Assembly (NCBI GenBank): GCA_029851415.1
Contig: CM056744.1
Span: 121,862,838-121,926,837, forward strand
DNA: 64,000 nucleotides
Reading direction: 5' to 3'
Source: Eretmocerus hayati
Lineage: Eukaryota; Arthropoda; Insecta; Hymenoptera; Aphelinidae
Shown: positions 22,001 to 33,700 of the stretch, piece after piece
Position numbering within the stretch: position 1 is the stretch's first letter
Layout of the letters: every line of letters begins with the position of its first letter
The notes under the pieces: model-generated
What the model was told of the DNA's origin: nothing
Databases searched by the model: none
The model's input: only the letters and a program-made list of their open reading frames with translations
Position numbers and translations under genes: made by a program

Positions 22001-24129
22001 GACGCAGAGATGGTCTCTTCCGCGCATAGTTGGAAAATATGCATTCTCGCTCTCCGAGCTTGGTTCTTTCTTAAAAGAGGCGAGGTATACTTGAGCCTAG
22101 CGTGCAAGTTATTATCGTGCTGCGGCTCGTCTCGTTCGCTGCTCTGCCCACCCATCTGTGCCATATACTCACCTGTGTGCATCATGCTGTTCTGACTATG
22201 TCTATCTGCGCTGGCAGCAAGTCTCTTTTGCAACAATGTCACTGCTGTTGCTTCTATGCTGCCTGCTTCAACCGGCTGTGGCCACGCGTCGATTATGTGC
22301 ACCATGCATGCAATCAGGCTCCCAACATCGTTCACAGGTGATACAGTTTGGATGATTCGGCTCTCAACTGTCATCACAGAAAATCGATTCCACAAACCCA
22401 TGCACATGATAGTGCTGTTCGCGACGATTGATTTTATTTAAAGTGATGGTTTGTGAAGGAAATCATTGTCTCGTGCCGGTGCTGCCGTGCGGAAAATTGC
22501 TCTTGCCATTTTTTCTATTACTTTCAACCATTTCGTAATGACATTCAGTAACCTGTACACTTATACACTATTCAATCGCCGCCGACTTCTTGCATGTAAA
22601 AAATATAAACAAGTACCAGACTACGGTTGCTCGACGTCACTCTCCATCACACAGTCATAGGTATTCTTCCAATTTGACTCTCGGTCGTTGATGTGGGCCG
22701 ATCCACTCGCTGCGATGGAGACAAATCCTTTCGAGCGCGAAAGTATAGGGAAAGAGCTTTATGCGAAAGTCAAGAGGCATTTGCTGCCGCGCAATGCGAC
22801 TACACTCGACAGAGCCATCCGTACAGAGAACCAGCAAGAGGATTCCCATTGTTCTGCTTCTGCGTAAGTGATGTGCGGGCAAAAAAGAGAAAAATGCTCT
22901 CTCGCCGATCGATTTTACTACATTCATGTAAAGTAGCAACAAATGTGAAATGCCGTCTTTGCAGTGATTACCATCGCGATGAAATCGATAGAGATATTAT
23001 ATTCCTCACAGCAATTCACTCGTTACAATCAATACTCGTTTATATTTTTTATCACACTCACCGTGACTCAATAATTTTTGAAACGGGTACAACGTCTGCC
23101 AAACTTTATCGTACTGAAATTATTCTGTGACCATTGACCAAACTATTTTCAATCAACGTATCAAAACTCGAATAGACTACAGAAGGTATAATTCTAGGCA
23201 GTTTGAATAGGACTTCCACGTGGTATACGGATCTTGTCATTTGCTATCACTTTCTCTCTATCTTATCGGAAAAAGTCGTTCGACATATTCCTTTACCGCG
23301 CTTTTACTGAAATTCTGCGCAAAAATTCTGTTTCTGTTGATCTTTTACAGCCAGCCCGGAGACCCCGCAGACTCGCACCGGGGTACTTCCAGGTTGTGGC
23401 CACAATCAATGATTTTGAGGCAGCGGAATTATTTTTTATATACTTTCATTGGTATTGCACTTTTCACTGAGATAGAATCATCGCGCATTTGAAATATCAT
23501 ATCACGGGCCCGTGCAAAGTTTCATGGAATTTCGCTCATTACAAATCGAGAAAAACTTGGAAATAACGGAATATTTGGTGGGACAGAATGTATCCTCACC
23601 TATTCCGGTTGATTCTACAATTACCAAACAGTTTGGGCCAATATCAGATAGTAACGTGCCTGTGGATTGGGATTTCCTATCGAATGAGCCCTCCCACGCC
23701 CGAAAATTCTGAATCTATCTCGCAAAAAACTTGAAATAGTGTGAGCATCGAGCAGTATAACTTGCGCAGCCAGCCGACGATTATTTCGAGATATAGAATG
23801 ACCTTTCGGGCGTGGAACACCTCCTCATTCGGCTGGAACTTTTGCCTCTCCTTTTGGGCCCAGAATGTGAGGTTGAAATACTATGAAGCAAAAAGTTGAT
23901 TCATAATCTCCCATCTCATATGCAGTGCGATCAAAGCGCTATCTATTGGGTGAAATGTCCGGATCCCCTCTGGACTATCCATGACTACAAAACTAAGTAG
24001 CGGTGGTTGCTTCTCTCGCCACCGCTCGTTCGGCCTGTCAAAGTACTTGTTGAGTCGAAGACCCATAAAATATTTTTGTAGTTCATTAAGGATGTTGATA
24101 GATTATCGAGTATTGATGAATTGATGTAC
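19017..24129. other. No coding gene supported; GC-rich islands
   Basis: Two GC-rich stretches (about 19.2-20.45 kb and 21.29-22.35 kb) alternate with AT-rich sequence. Open frames up to 182 codons occur on both strands within the islands, overlap each other, and show no protein pattern. The islands may be regulatory or hold untranslated exons. Confidence 0.4.
21644..21657 (+). promoter_or_regulatory. Possible TATA-type promoter element
   Basis: TATATATAATATAG sits inside a GC-rich stretch, a setting in which a TATA box stands out. No clear initiator follows at the usual distance and no dependent exon was identified. Confidence 0.2.
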
Positions 24130-25412
24130 TGAAACAAACCCGTCCACCTATCACCCCCAGTCGACCCACCCAAGCACCTACCTACTCACTCACCAATCCG
24201 TCCGACCAAGTAACGATCTACTCACCCGCATATTACGTAACCACCGACATCTTCGCCAGTCTACCCACCTTCATCCATCCAAGGACATGAAGGCCATAAT
24301 ATAATATCACCCACCTAGCCTTCTCTATCCGACCGAGCATCAACTCACGTACCAATCCGTCCGACCGTGTACCCGCACCCTTCTACCGACAAGTCCGCTC
24401 ATTCAACTATCATGGCAATCCATCCACCTGACCACCTACCCGCGCAACCGTGCATTCAACTATCATTCCATCCACTCACGAACCTATCCACATCTATTCA
24501 CCTAGTATAGGGACAGATGCGCCAAACCACCCACCGATATTCTCACCCATCCGTCCTCTCCCACCCACCGACCCTTTTACCGACATATCCGCTCATCCGA
24601 CTTCCAACCCATCATCATTTTCTACCCACCGCCCACCTAGCGACACATCCTCCAAACTATCCACGTATTTATCCACCTGTCCATCTACCTGCTCAACCGT
24701 GCATTTGACTATCATTCTATCCAACCACGAATTTATCCACATCTACTCACCTAGTATAGGGACAGATGCGCCAAACCACCCACCGATCTTCTCACCCATC
24801 CGTCCTCTCCCACCCACCGACCCTTTTACCGACATATCCGCTCATCCGACTTCCAACCCATCCACATCTACCCACCGCCCACCTAGCGACACATCTACCA
24901 AACTATCCACCCATCTATCCACCTGTCCATCTACCTCTACCAATCCATCTACCCCCAGAGACCCATCCACATCTACCCTCTCGACCACCCTCCAAACCGT
25001 TCACTCACCCACCCTTTTATCCACCCGACCATCCCACCCACCCATCCACTTTTTTACCGACGCATCTGCTCATCCGACTACCAATCCATCCACCTGACTG
25101 TCTACCGACCCAACCGTGCATCCCACTACCAAACCATTCACCCACGGACCCATCCACATCTGCCCACTCATCTACCGATAGATCCGCCAAACCTTCCACC
25201 CATCCATTCACCAATCGATCCTTCTATTCACGCAATCACCTACCCTTTTCACCAAAACTCGCCTAACCGTGCATCCGACTGCCAATTCATCAAACCAACC
25301 ACCCACCTACCTACGGACACATCCGCCCGTCTACCTACCTACCCATCCGCCTGCCCTCCCCTCCGCCCATCCACCCACTCACCCCCTGCACATTCATTCA
25401 TACCATCACCAC
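24130..25412. repeat. CCAC/ATCC-rich minisatellite with an internal 248-bp duplication
   Basis: The plus strand is almost all C, A and T in degenerate four-base units (CCAC, CATC, CTAC). A segment of about 248 bp from about 24449 is repeated from about 24701, including the shared non-repeat marker CTAGTATAGGGACAGATGCG. The resulting 215- and 166-codon frames encode only Pro/Ser/Thr/His strings and are treated as non-coding. Confidence 0.85.
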
Positions 25413-27381
25413 CTAATCTTCTCAAAAAATTTCCTGAACGATCTTGTATCCGTTTTGGCAGTTTTTAGACGAAACAAAACTTGAAAATCGTAGTATGATC
25501 AAAACTGTTGATGGATTAAATAAAAGTTGATCACATTTATCATATTTCTCGTCTTATCTTGAAGCTCTTTCGTGAAATTGCCTTCATTTCCCTGAAAGTT
25601 TCTTTACTGTTCAGATCCTTTTTCTCCAGTCCTCCGAAAGTCCACCAGAGGAATCATAGTCAGGAATGTCACAGTTTCCCTTTGGGGGAAATTTCATCGT
25701 CTCATCTATCACCACCTTGCGTCACTTACTCATCCAATTGATTAGTTGTGGGAAAAATTCCAAACGATAGACTGATCGTCAAGTACTATTAGGGCGCCAA
25801 GAGAGAAAATGCTAGCTAGTTGAAGAAGAAGTAGGTGCGTGCGTGTGACAGTCCGAGCATTACCCGGGATGGCTGTAAGTTTCAAACCAAATGGGAAGGA
25901 AGCGCCGAGCGAGCAATCGTATACGTGAACTCCCTTACGCTGAGTTGGAGCGTATAAATTGGGATGCGAAAGTAAGTGATTGAGTTTGCTTTGTCGGGGC
26001 AGCTCTCCCGTGTCAGGGGAGAGCCAACCCCCCCCCCCCCCCCCATTTTGCCACAGTTCCTCTATGTTGCTACTGCTGCTCTTGTATTGGGTATTTTCGA
26101 TCGCAGCTTCTTCACGTACATGTACGGGGTAAATGTGCACGTCGTGGGACGCATACAATACATGCAGCGTAGCTCATTCCCCGAACTTTGCCGCACCGTT
26201 GTTGCTCGTCATTGACGTCGCTCGAGTGGTTTTCACGGCACACTTCGAGGGCCCACTCGTTTTGCTCTTGGGCGCCATCCACTTCTCATCTGCGTGCCGT
26301 TGTTTCTGTCCGTTCTTTTTCCGACAGCACCAACCCTTCTATCTGCAAATTCACCTCGATTGAAACGACCAAGTTATGAAAACTAATACCCGCATCGTAG
26401 TAGTGGAGACGTTTATCGATACATTTCACCTCCGGTCATTGGAGTAAAGAAGAGAAGAAAAATGTTCATTTGTCGAAATGAGGAAATTCCTACTTAGCGA
26501 GCAGGTTACGTACTCCTCGCGTGATACGAAATCAGCTAGAATTCAGCTCTCTTGTGTATTTTGGGTACGTTTTGTTGATTTTCAGAATGGTTTACGAAGT
26601 AATCACTCGCAACATGCATTTTGCATTTACAAAACTGAATGTCTTTGGAAGTGCTCATCGGCCCAGACTGAGAACTTTTTAATAATCGAAAACTCTTTTC
26701 AGTTGCCAGAGACAAGACGACAAATCTTGCAATGAGATTTGCAAATGTAGAAGTCCTGGAAAACACTAAATTCTCATTATGAACGAAATTCGTGGTACGG
26801 GGAGAGGGGGAGGGGTACTCAATCATATCACGATCTTCTCGACATTGTCACGTGACCAATAAATTCCTCGAAAACAGCTCACAGATATTTATTGTCACTC
26901 CGAGTGACGAATTTGGGAACTGTTCCAATTTGTTTTCGTTTTTATTCAGAGGTGAGCAACTTTTTTAAAACCCAGTTACTGCTGCTCACACTCATCGCAT
27001 TTTACGGAAGCAAAAAGCTGTTTGTGTGCGAATGTGGTGGTCTGGGAAATTTCAAAGAGCGTATAATGGTCGCGTAAATCAGCAGGCGGTAATGGAGTCG
27101 TTTCTGCGTGCACGAGTGCGGTAGTAGTAGTCGCGGAGTGCCATTAGCATTAGCATTCATGGGCTCACGATTATACAGTTGAATTAACAGTAAAAGATAC
27201 GGCTCTGCGGGCTTTTGTGAACGTGCTTATGTCCTCCCATCATCATAATATCATATATCCTTCTTCTAATTGACGATTTAACTGGTACGGCGGCCAGCAC
27301 GTATCCCAATTCACCTCAATGTCTCTTTTCTCTTGAATACCTGTCAAAAATCAACCCTCTCACTTTTTTTACACTTTGCAG
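25413..27381. other. No gene seen upstream of the first trio coding exon
   Basis: Mixed composition with a run of 17 C at 26028-26044. A GT-AG intron appears to end at 27381 (TTTGCAG), so at least the 3' part of this stretch is a 5' intron of trio. Confidence 0.45.
26028..26044. repeat. Homopolymer C run
   Basis: 17 consecutive C, a likely slippage and assembly-error site. Confidence 0.8.
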
Positions 27382-27421
27382 ATTCATGTGATAGCAAGTG
27401 ACAATAAGCGGCGGCAGCGCA

Positions 27422-27757
27422 ATGGAAAAGCAGCAACAGCAGCAGCAGCAGCAGCCGCCGCGTAACAATCTGGCGGCTACCCAGCAGCTGAGATTGGAAA
27501 TGCAGGCGAGGGCGGCGGAGGTACTGCCCCTGCTGCAGGAGCGACTCGCCCTTTTGCCGGGTGGTCGCGACCGCAGGGGTGGATTGCTTCTCCTGTTCCC
27601 CGCGAGCCCCAGACGCGATCGGGCCAAGCCGGAGGACTACCGTAGGCTGCTGCAATATCTCACCGCCATACCCTCTGACGAGGACCGCTCGCTGGGCTTC
27701 ACCGTCGTCGTCGATATGCGCGGTACCACCTGGGACTCGGTCAAGCCCATACTCAAG
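27422..27757 (+). CDS. trio: trio exon: start and N-terminal CRAL-TRIO part
   Basis: Residues 1-112. A CAG-derived Gln run follows MEK; then helices with [20 protein letters not shown], and the Sec14 strand [19 protein letters not shown], then [20 protein letters not shown]. The exon probably begins at 27382 with 40 nt of leader. It ends in phase 0 at GTCAGT. CRAL-TRIO modules bind hydrophobic ligands or phosphoinositides. Confidence 0.9.
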
Positions 27758-30700
27758 GTCAGTGCCATCGTCACTCTTCTGGTAGCCATCGGTCCCTGTT
27801 AGTGGTCCGAGAGAATGTGTGCCTGCGCGGGTGTATACGGAATGCTCCCTATAACCAGTTACGACTGCCCAGCAAAGCCGATAGAATTATTTAAAATTCA
27901 AAATCTATCGTGATCCCAAACGAATACTCACAACGAGACGTTCAACCTTGCGGGTCCTAGATTCATCCCAAACTTGAGGATTCATCTCATTTCAGGTATC
28001 TCGAAGGATTTGATCCGATGGGCCTCCTATCTTGAGATACAGCTTTGGAGATTTGCTTTGTCAGTACAGCTATATGTGAGACTTTGTCCTGTATACCCAA
28101 TGCTAATCTTCATAGCTGTGTCTCAGGATGAAAGGCCCATGGGGTTAAATCCTTTAAGATACCTTCATATCTCACCAGAACAAGATGATTCCCAGAGTTT
28201 GGGACGGATTCAGGGCCCGCGAGGTTGGACTTCTCCTTCTAAGTTGGGGAATTTCGGAATTTCATCATTGACCGCCATCGTGAGAAATTTCGAAACAAAA
28301 AGTCATGAAAATTTCTCAGGTTCTTCAATCATCTAATAGTATTTCTGAATTTTTCGATTTTCCGGGAATTTAGGGATAGTCTCACTTGTCCACTAATCCA
28401 GTTGTACTTTGATCAACATAACTTTGCGGTGAAAGAAAGTTCTTCGTCAAAGATCAGAGATCGTCATGATTGGATGGATTCTTGAAATGAAACTGGGAAG
28501 TTGTATTTGACAAGAACAATTATTGAGACCCGATTCGAAAGGGTTTGTCGAGATAAATTCATTAACAATGAAGAAATAGCGACAAACTCCTCAGAAATGG
28601 GTACCATTTCCCACTTTTGCTTTCGAATGGCTCATTGCTCCAGACATTTTAAGCCCGACCCCATCAGATCCTAAACTCGTCATCGATTCAGAAGATGCGT
28701 TCATACCAACAAACTCTCATCGTGTTTTGCATCAACTTTCACCTAGAACTTTGCCCATCAGAATTCAAATTCAAGTTTAACGCCGCATATTCTGCATACC
28801 GCGTGTAATCCAGTGCAAAAAATGGGCTAAAACAACGCTTCGCTCGCTGGTTATTGGTGCCGACACAGCAATTTATCTCGCCGCGTTAATCTGCAGTGCT
28901 CTCATCGTATGCATGCATGCTCGAATACACTTCATAGTTGAAGAGGCGGAAAAAAAGAAAGATTGCCGCGCTGCTGCTGAGCGCAAGTGAAATTTATCTT
29001 TCTGGTTCAAGGTCATTTTTGTGCAATGAATTTCGAGCACTGCTGGCATTGTTCGGTCTCGTTAAATATTCAAGACCACTCTAGCGGTGGCGTGAGTTTG
29101 TGAAAATGTATAATCCCTGGAAACGACGTCGAGTGACCCTTTTTCCGAATTGATGATCTTTGCTGGGTACACCACACTGTATTGAAGAGGAATATTGTTA
29201 GAGTGGATTTGTGTCACTACTTGGGCTAGCGGAGACGTTTCCTATAAAAGGCTAATACTTATCATTGCATCAAGTGCAAACTAGGAGAGATGGATTATTT
29301 TATTGCTCAATATCACGTCAGAATCCGTGTATTTTACGTGGAGTCCAGTGTCGGGCATGTACCACGCAAATTCATTTGCCAAAAATGCTCTCGAAAATTT
29401 CTGCCACGTGTATTGCATCCGTCATGCTGACCTCTTATTGCCTTTCTGATTTTGTTTGTACAGGTGCTGCACGATCATTTCCAGAACTCGGTCCACGTGG
29501 CCTTTCTCATAAAGCCAGAGAACTTTTGGCAAAAGCAGAGGACCTCGCTGGCCAAGCAGAAAAAGTACAATTTCGAGGTGAGTTTGTCCTTCTCTTCTTT
29601 CCTATGGCAAGGCCGTTATGCATCAGAATAACCCCGAGCTGTATCTTGGTTGCGGCATATCACCAACACACCCTGTCGGGCGCATTTTCACGTGTCGGGT
29701 GTTTTGTGGCTCGCTTGGGACTACAGTTTGTCTGTTCATCGCGCCACAAAATCTCGCAAACTGCTCGTTGAGGCTGATATGAGAGTGCCGACGATGGTCC
29801 ATCAGAAGCAGAAGAGGTTCCCGGAGAATTGCATCTCCTCGGAGCAAGAACCTGCCTTCTCTCCGCGTACTTATCGCTTATCTATCAGTCTGGTCGGTTT
29901 CGGGCAACTTTATTCGATGCTTGGACCCCCTCGTATGTTCATATTATGCAGGGCTGCTGCGAGTTATGCTCGGGAACATTGATTTTCTTCTTTTGCTCCG
30001 TCTGTGATGCACATATACATAGCACTAGTCGGTTGCTTCTGCCGCCCCGGGGTTTGTTGCTGGACCGCGTCTCTTTGAAGAATTTTAAAGCCACGGCACG
30101 ACGATATAGCGCGCCTTGCCTCTCGTCTTTTTCTCTGCCAAACAGATCTCTGCAAAATTTGGCCCGCCGCCGCCGCCGCCGCCGGCCACAACTTTATGCA
30201 GCTGTTTGCTCCATTTTCACTGTCTCTTTTTCAGCAATTCAGTCGTCGGAACGAGGATATGAGATTCTCTACAGCTTTTACTGCTCTTTGTGCAAACCTC
30301 ACTCTGTTTTTTTACGTGCCCATAAAAACTTGTGAAGCTATCAGCAGTGAGACGATAAAAATTTCCAACTGCCAATGTCTCTGAAATGATGATTGAGAAT
30401 CCAAAATGTTCTTCTTGTTTCAGATAAATACAGTTAATTTAGAAACGCTAGCTAGAAATATTGATCCGTCGCAGCTGACGACGGATTTGGACGGCTCTCT
30501 ACAGTACGACCATGCCCAGTGGATAGACATTCGATTAGCAGTAGAAGAGTTCACTTGGCAGGCTACTGACCTACTCGATAGACTGGACGATCTGCAGGAG
30601 GATCTCAGCCGAAATGACTTTGCCGACGACGTGTCCGGGGCCAAACACGGCATCGACCTGCACAACGAGATGAAAAAGAAGATCATGAAGGTCCCCGTTG

Positions 30701-33700
30701 AGGGTGAGCATTTCTAGCCCATAGTCTTTTTTTTCAAAGTTGTGGACCATGATTATGAAATTTCAATCTGCCACAGAAATCGGACTGGTGGGAAACAGGC
30801 TGCTGCAACGCTTCAACATAAGCGTGAACGGGGGCAGTGAGAGCGGCAGCATAGAGTCCGGTGCGACTGGCGGCTCCGAGTCGGACGGGCGAGACGTCGC
30901 AAACATCGTGATCCAGCACCTCGAATCGGTCAACGCGGCCCAGCAGCACTTGCTTCAACTCTGGCACATAAAAAAGCTCAAGCTCGAGCAGTGCTTCCAG
31001 CTGCGCCTCTTCGAGCAGGACTGCGAAAAAATGTTCGAGTGGATCTGTCACAATCGTGAAAATTTTCTCGCCACCTACGTCGAAATCGGCCGTTCGTACC
31101 AGCTGGGTAATCCTAACTTTTCCATCTTCTTTCACCATCAGTAGGTCCGGATTCGATATCAATCGGTTTGTCTTTCTGCGCAGCAAAAAGCCTGCAGGAG
31201 GAGCACAAACACTTTGCCATGAATTCTATGAACATGTACGTAAACATCAACAAGATCCTGTCGATGGCCGGACGACTTCTCGAGTCGCAGCACTACGCGG
31301 CGGGTCACGTGAGAGCGGTGGCAGGTAGGCTCGACCGGGCTTGGAAAGAGTTCGCCGCGGGCTTGGACGAGCGCACGGCCGTGCTCGCGCTCAGCGTTGT
31401 GTTTCACCACAAAGCTGAGCAGTACGTCGACAGCGTGTCCGGATGGAGTCAAGCCTGCGACGCGACCAATCTGCCCAACGAGATACCTCTGCTCGAGTCT
31501 CACATCAGGCAGCATCAGACTCTCTACGAGGCTATGTGCCAAGCTTATACCGAGGTGAGATGAGCTTGTGAGCAAGCTTCAGAAGCCAAATTGAACTCTG
31601 ACATGTTATAGAGCGAAAGGAGGAGAAGATCGCAATACAGATAATACGCGTGACGAGGACTCGAATTTGTGCCATTGATTTCATGAGTAACTTTTTCTTT
31701 AGAGCGAGGAAAAAAGCTTGTGCCTTTTGTCCTTCTTTTCTGGGCTCTTAGTTGTACCCTTCAAAATTCAATTACGCCAGCTCAGCTTTTGATTGTATCT
31801 AGTTCTTGGACTATCAGTAACAGATTAAACTGTGAAAGGTATCCACTTACCACTCGCTATCTCCACTCTCAGCTCATCTCACTCTTTGAAACATACACAA
31901 TTCAACAAAATCACTTTTGATTCTTTTCCATATTATTTGAACGGGAATTCAAATTAATTCTGTTCAATTTGATTTGAGATTCGCGCGAAGGAGAATTGGC
32001 CATTTTTTTCCTAATAAAAATGACGTATTATCGATCGATGAATTCAATTTTGTAAGCGTTTTCGGTTTGTTTGAATAAGTTGACTTTATCAGAAACCATT
32101 TTTCAAAAGCATCGATTTTCGTTGAAATTCGAATAATTCCCGATGATTTCATGATTCTACAGGTATATAACGCATATCAAGCCTTATTGAGCGGACTAGG
32201 AAAGATGTTGCAAGTTTGTCACAGCGCTAGCGCAGCCGTTGGCTCGGAAGAATACGTACGGACTTTGATTTTGTCTCAACTAGATTTTAGCCGGTATTCC
32301 TATGGGACAGGAAGCTAACATGGTGCTTGGGCAAATAAAGCGCTAATTTAGTTCGTTCTTGTCAAAATGGTATATAACTCGCCGTGGTCATCGAACCGTT
32401 AAAACTGCACAGAGCGTGATCGTGGTCAAAAATTCTTATTCTCTCTATTTTACTAAATTTTTTCAAGGGTTGAATACGAAGCACAAATCTGATTATGGCT
32501 TCTAAAATAAATCCCAGCATGGTGTAATCTTGTTCAACGCGCCGGTCTTGCATTGGTCAGGAAATCTTCGGTAATAAGGAAATTTAAGCGAATCATACTG
32601 CTGTACTTGTGTAACATATTATTTCCGCGGTCTGCGGTTTTCGACTACATTGCCAATTGCACGTGCGAGAACAAGGGGTGAAAATAAAGAGTGACGAAAG
32701 TGCTGGAGAGGCCTGGTGTTCGCCGCGAAGTGCCAATTAGAACGGGAAGAAGGCAAAGTCGAGGAGGTATAGAATGGAAACGCAAGAGATGGGCGCGGGT
32801 CGGTGGGGGTCAGGTGGGCGTGGGATAGCGAACAGAGGCACAGGGAAAGAAGTGTGCCCAGGAGAAAATAGGAGCGCGCTCAGCCTAATTGTAATGCAAG
32901 ATAGGGGCATATAGAGGCTCGGTAGTGTGTCACCGCACCCCTCGTGTCAGCCGCGTCGCTTAGCTGTCCCCTTGGTATAATATGGCTCATCCGTGTAATA
33001 CCGCCGGCCACCCACACAATTTCTCATCACGACCCCAAATCCAGCAGCATTCTACACGTACACTGTAAACACACCACAATGCATAGTAGGGGAGCGATGG
33101 AGGACATATGTACAGATATGGTAAAATGTATAAATGTTATTTGAGAATGATTAGAATTCGAGAATGCAATGAAAAAATATGCACACTGCGGGCGCCCACG
33201 CAGCGGATTTCTATGTGAGGCGCATATTTTTTAACCCGTTGCCGGGATTTGGGCTGTTGTGCAGGTGCACAGTACGAGTAAGAAGCTTCTTTACCAGCTG
33301 GACCACCTCGTGCAAGTGTGTAATCAGCCCCAGGGGATAGAGCACGCGACGAGAAAACACGTACGTTTTGTACCACATGCATGCACCGGCTTTCCAACTC
33401 TCTCGCTCTCATTCTCTTTTCGTTTATTCACTCGTGTGTGTTTTATTTTCACGTGTGACGAGTGTGCTACCACGTATCATACCACTGCAGATATATATAT
33501 GTAGGCTGCCAATATAGCACGAGTTTGCCCTGCACCGCTGCTCCAGCCAGAATCGCACATATTTGTTGTAGAAAAACTTCACGCTATAATTGTCTCGCGT
33601 ACACACATGATGTAAACACTACTGTCCTCGCACACCGATATTATTACACTCTTATTTTTTACCCTCTCGCACGGAGATGTGATGAATTTTCCATAACTTT

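Noticed and set aside
24450..25266. Open frames of 215 and 166 codons rich in Pro, Ser, Thr and His.
   Set aside because: They follow from a C/A/T-only tetranucleotide satellite; two phases are open at once and no start context or splice structure supports translation.
29265..30335. Two 168-codon plus-strand frames around trio exon 29464-29577.
   Set aside because: They are in other frames from the conserved exon or extend into introns, with no independent support.
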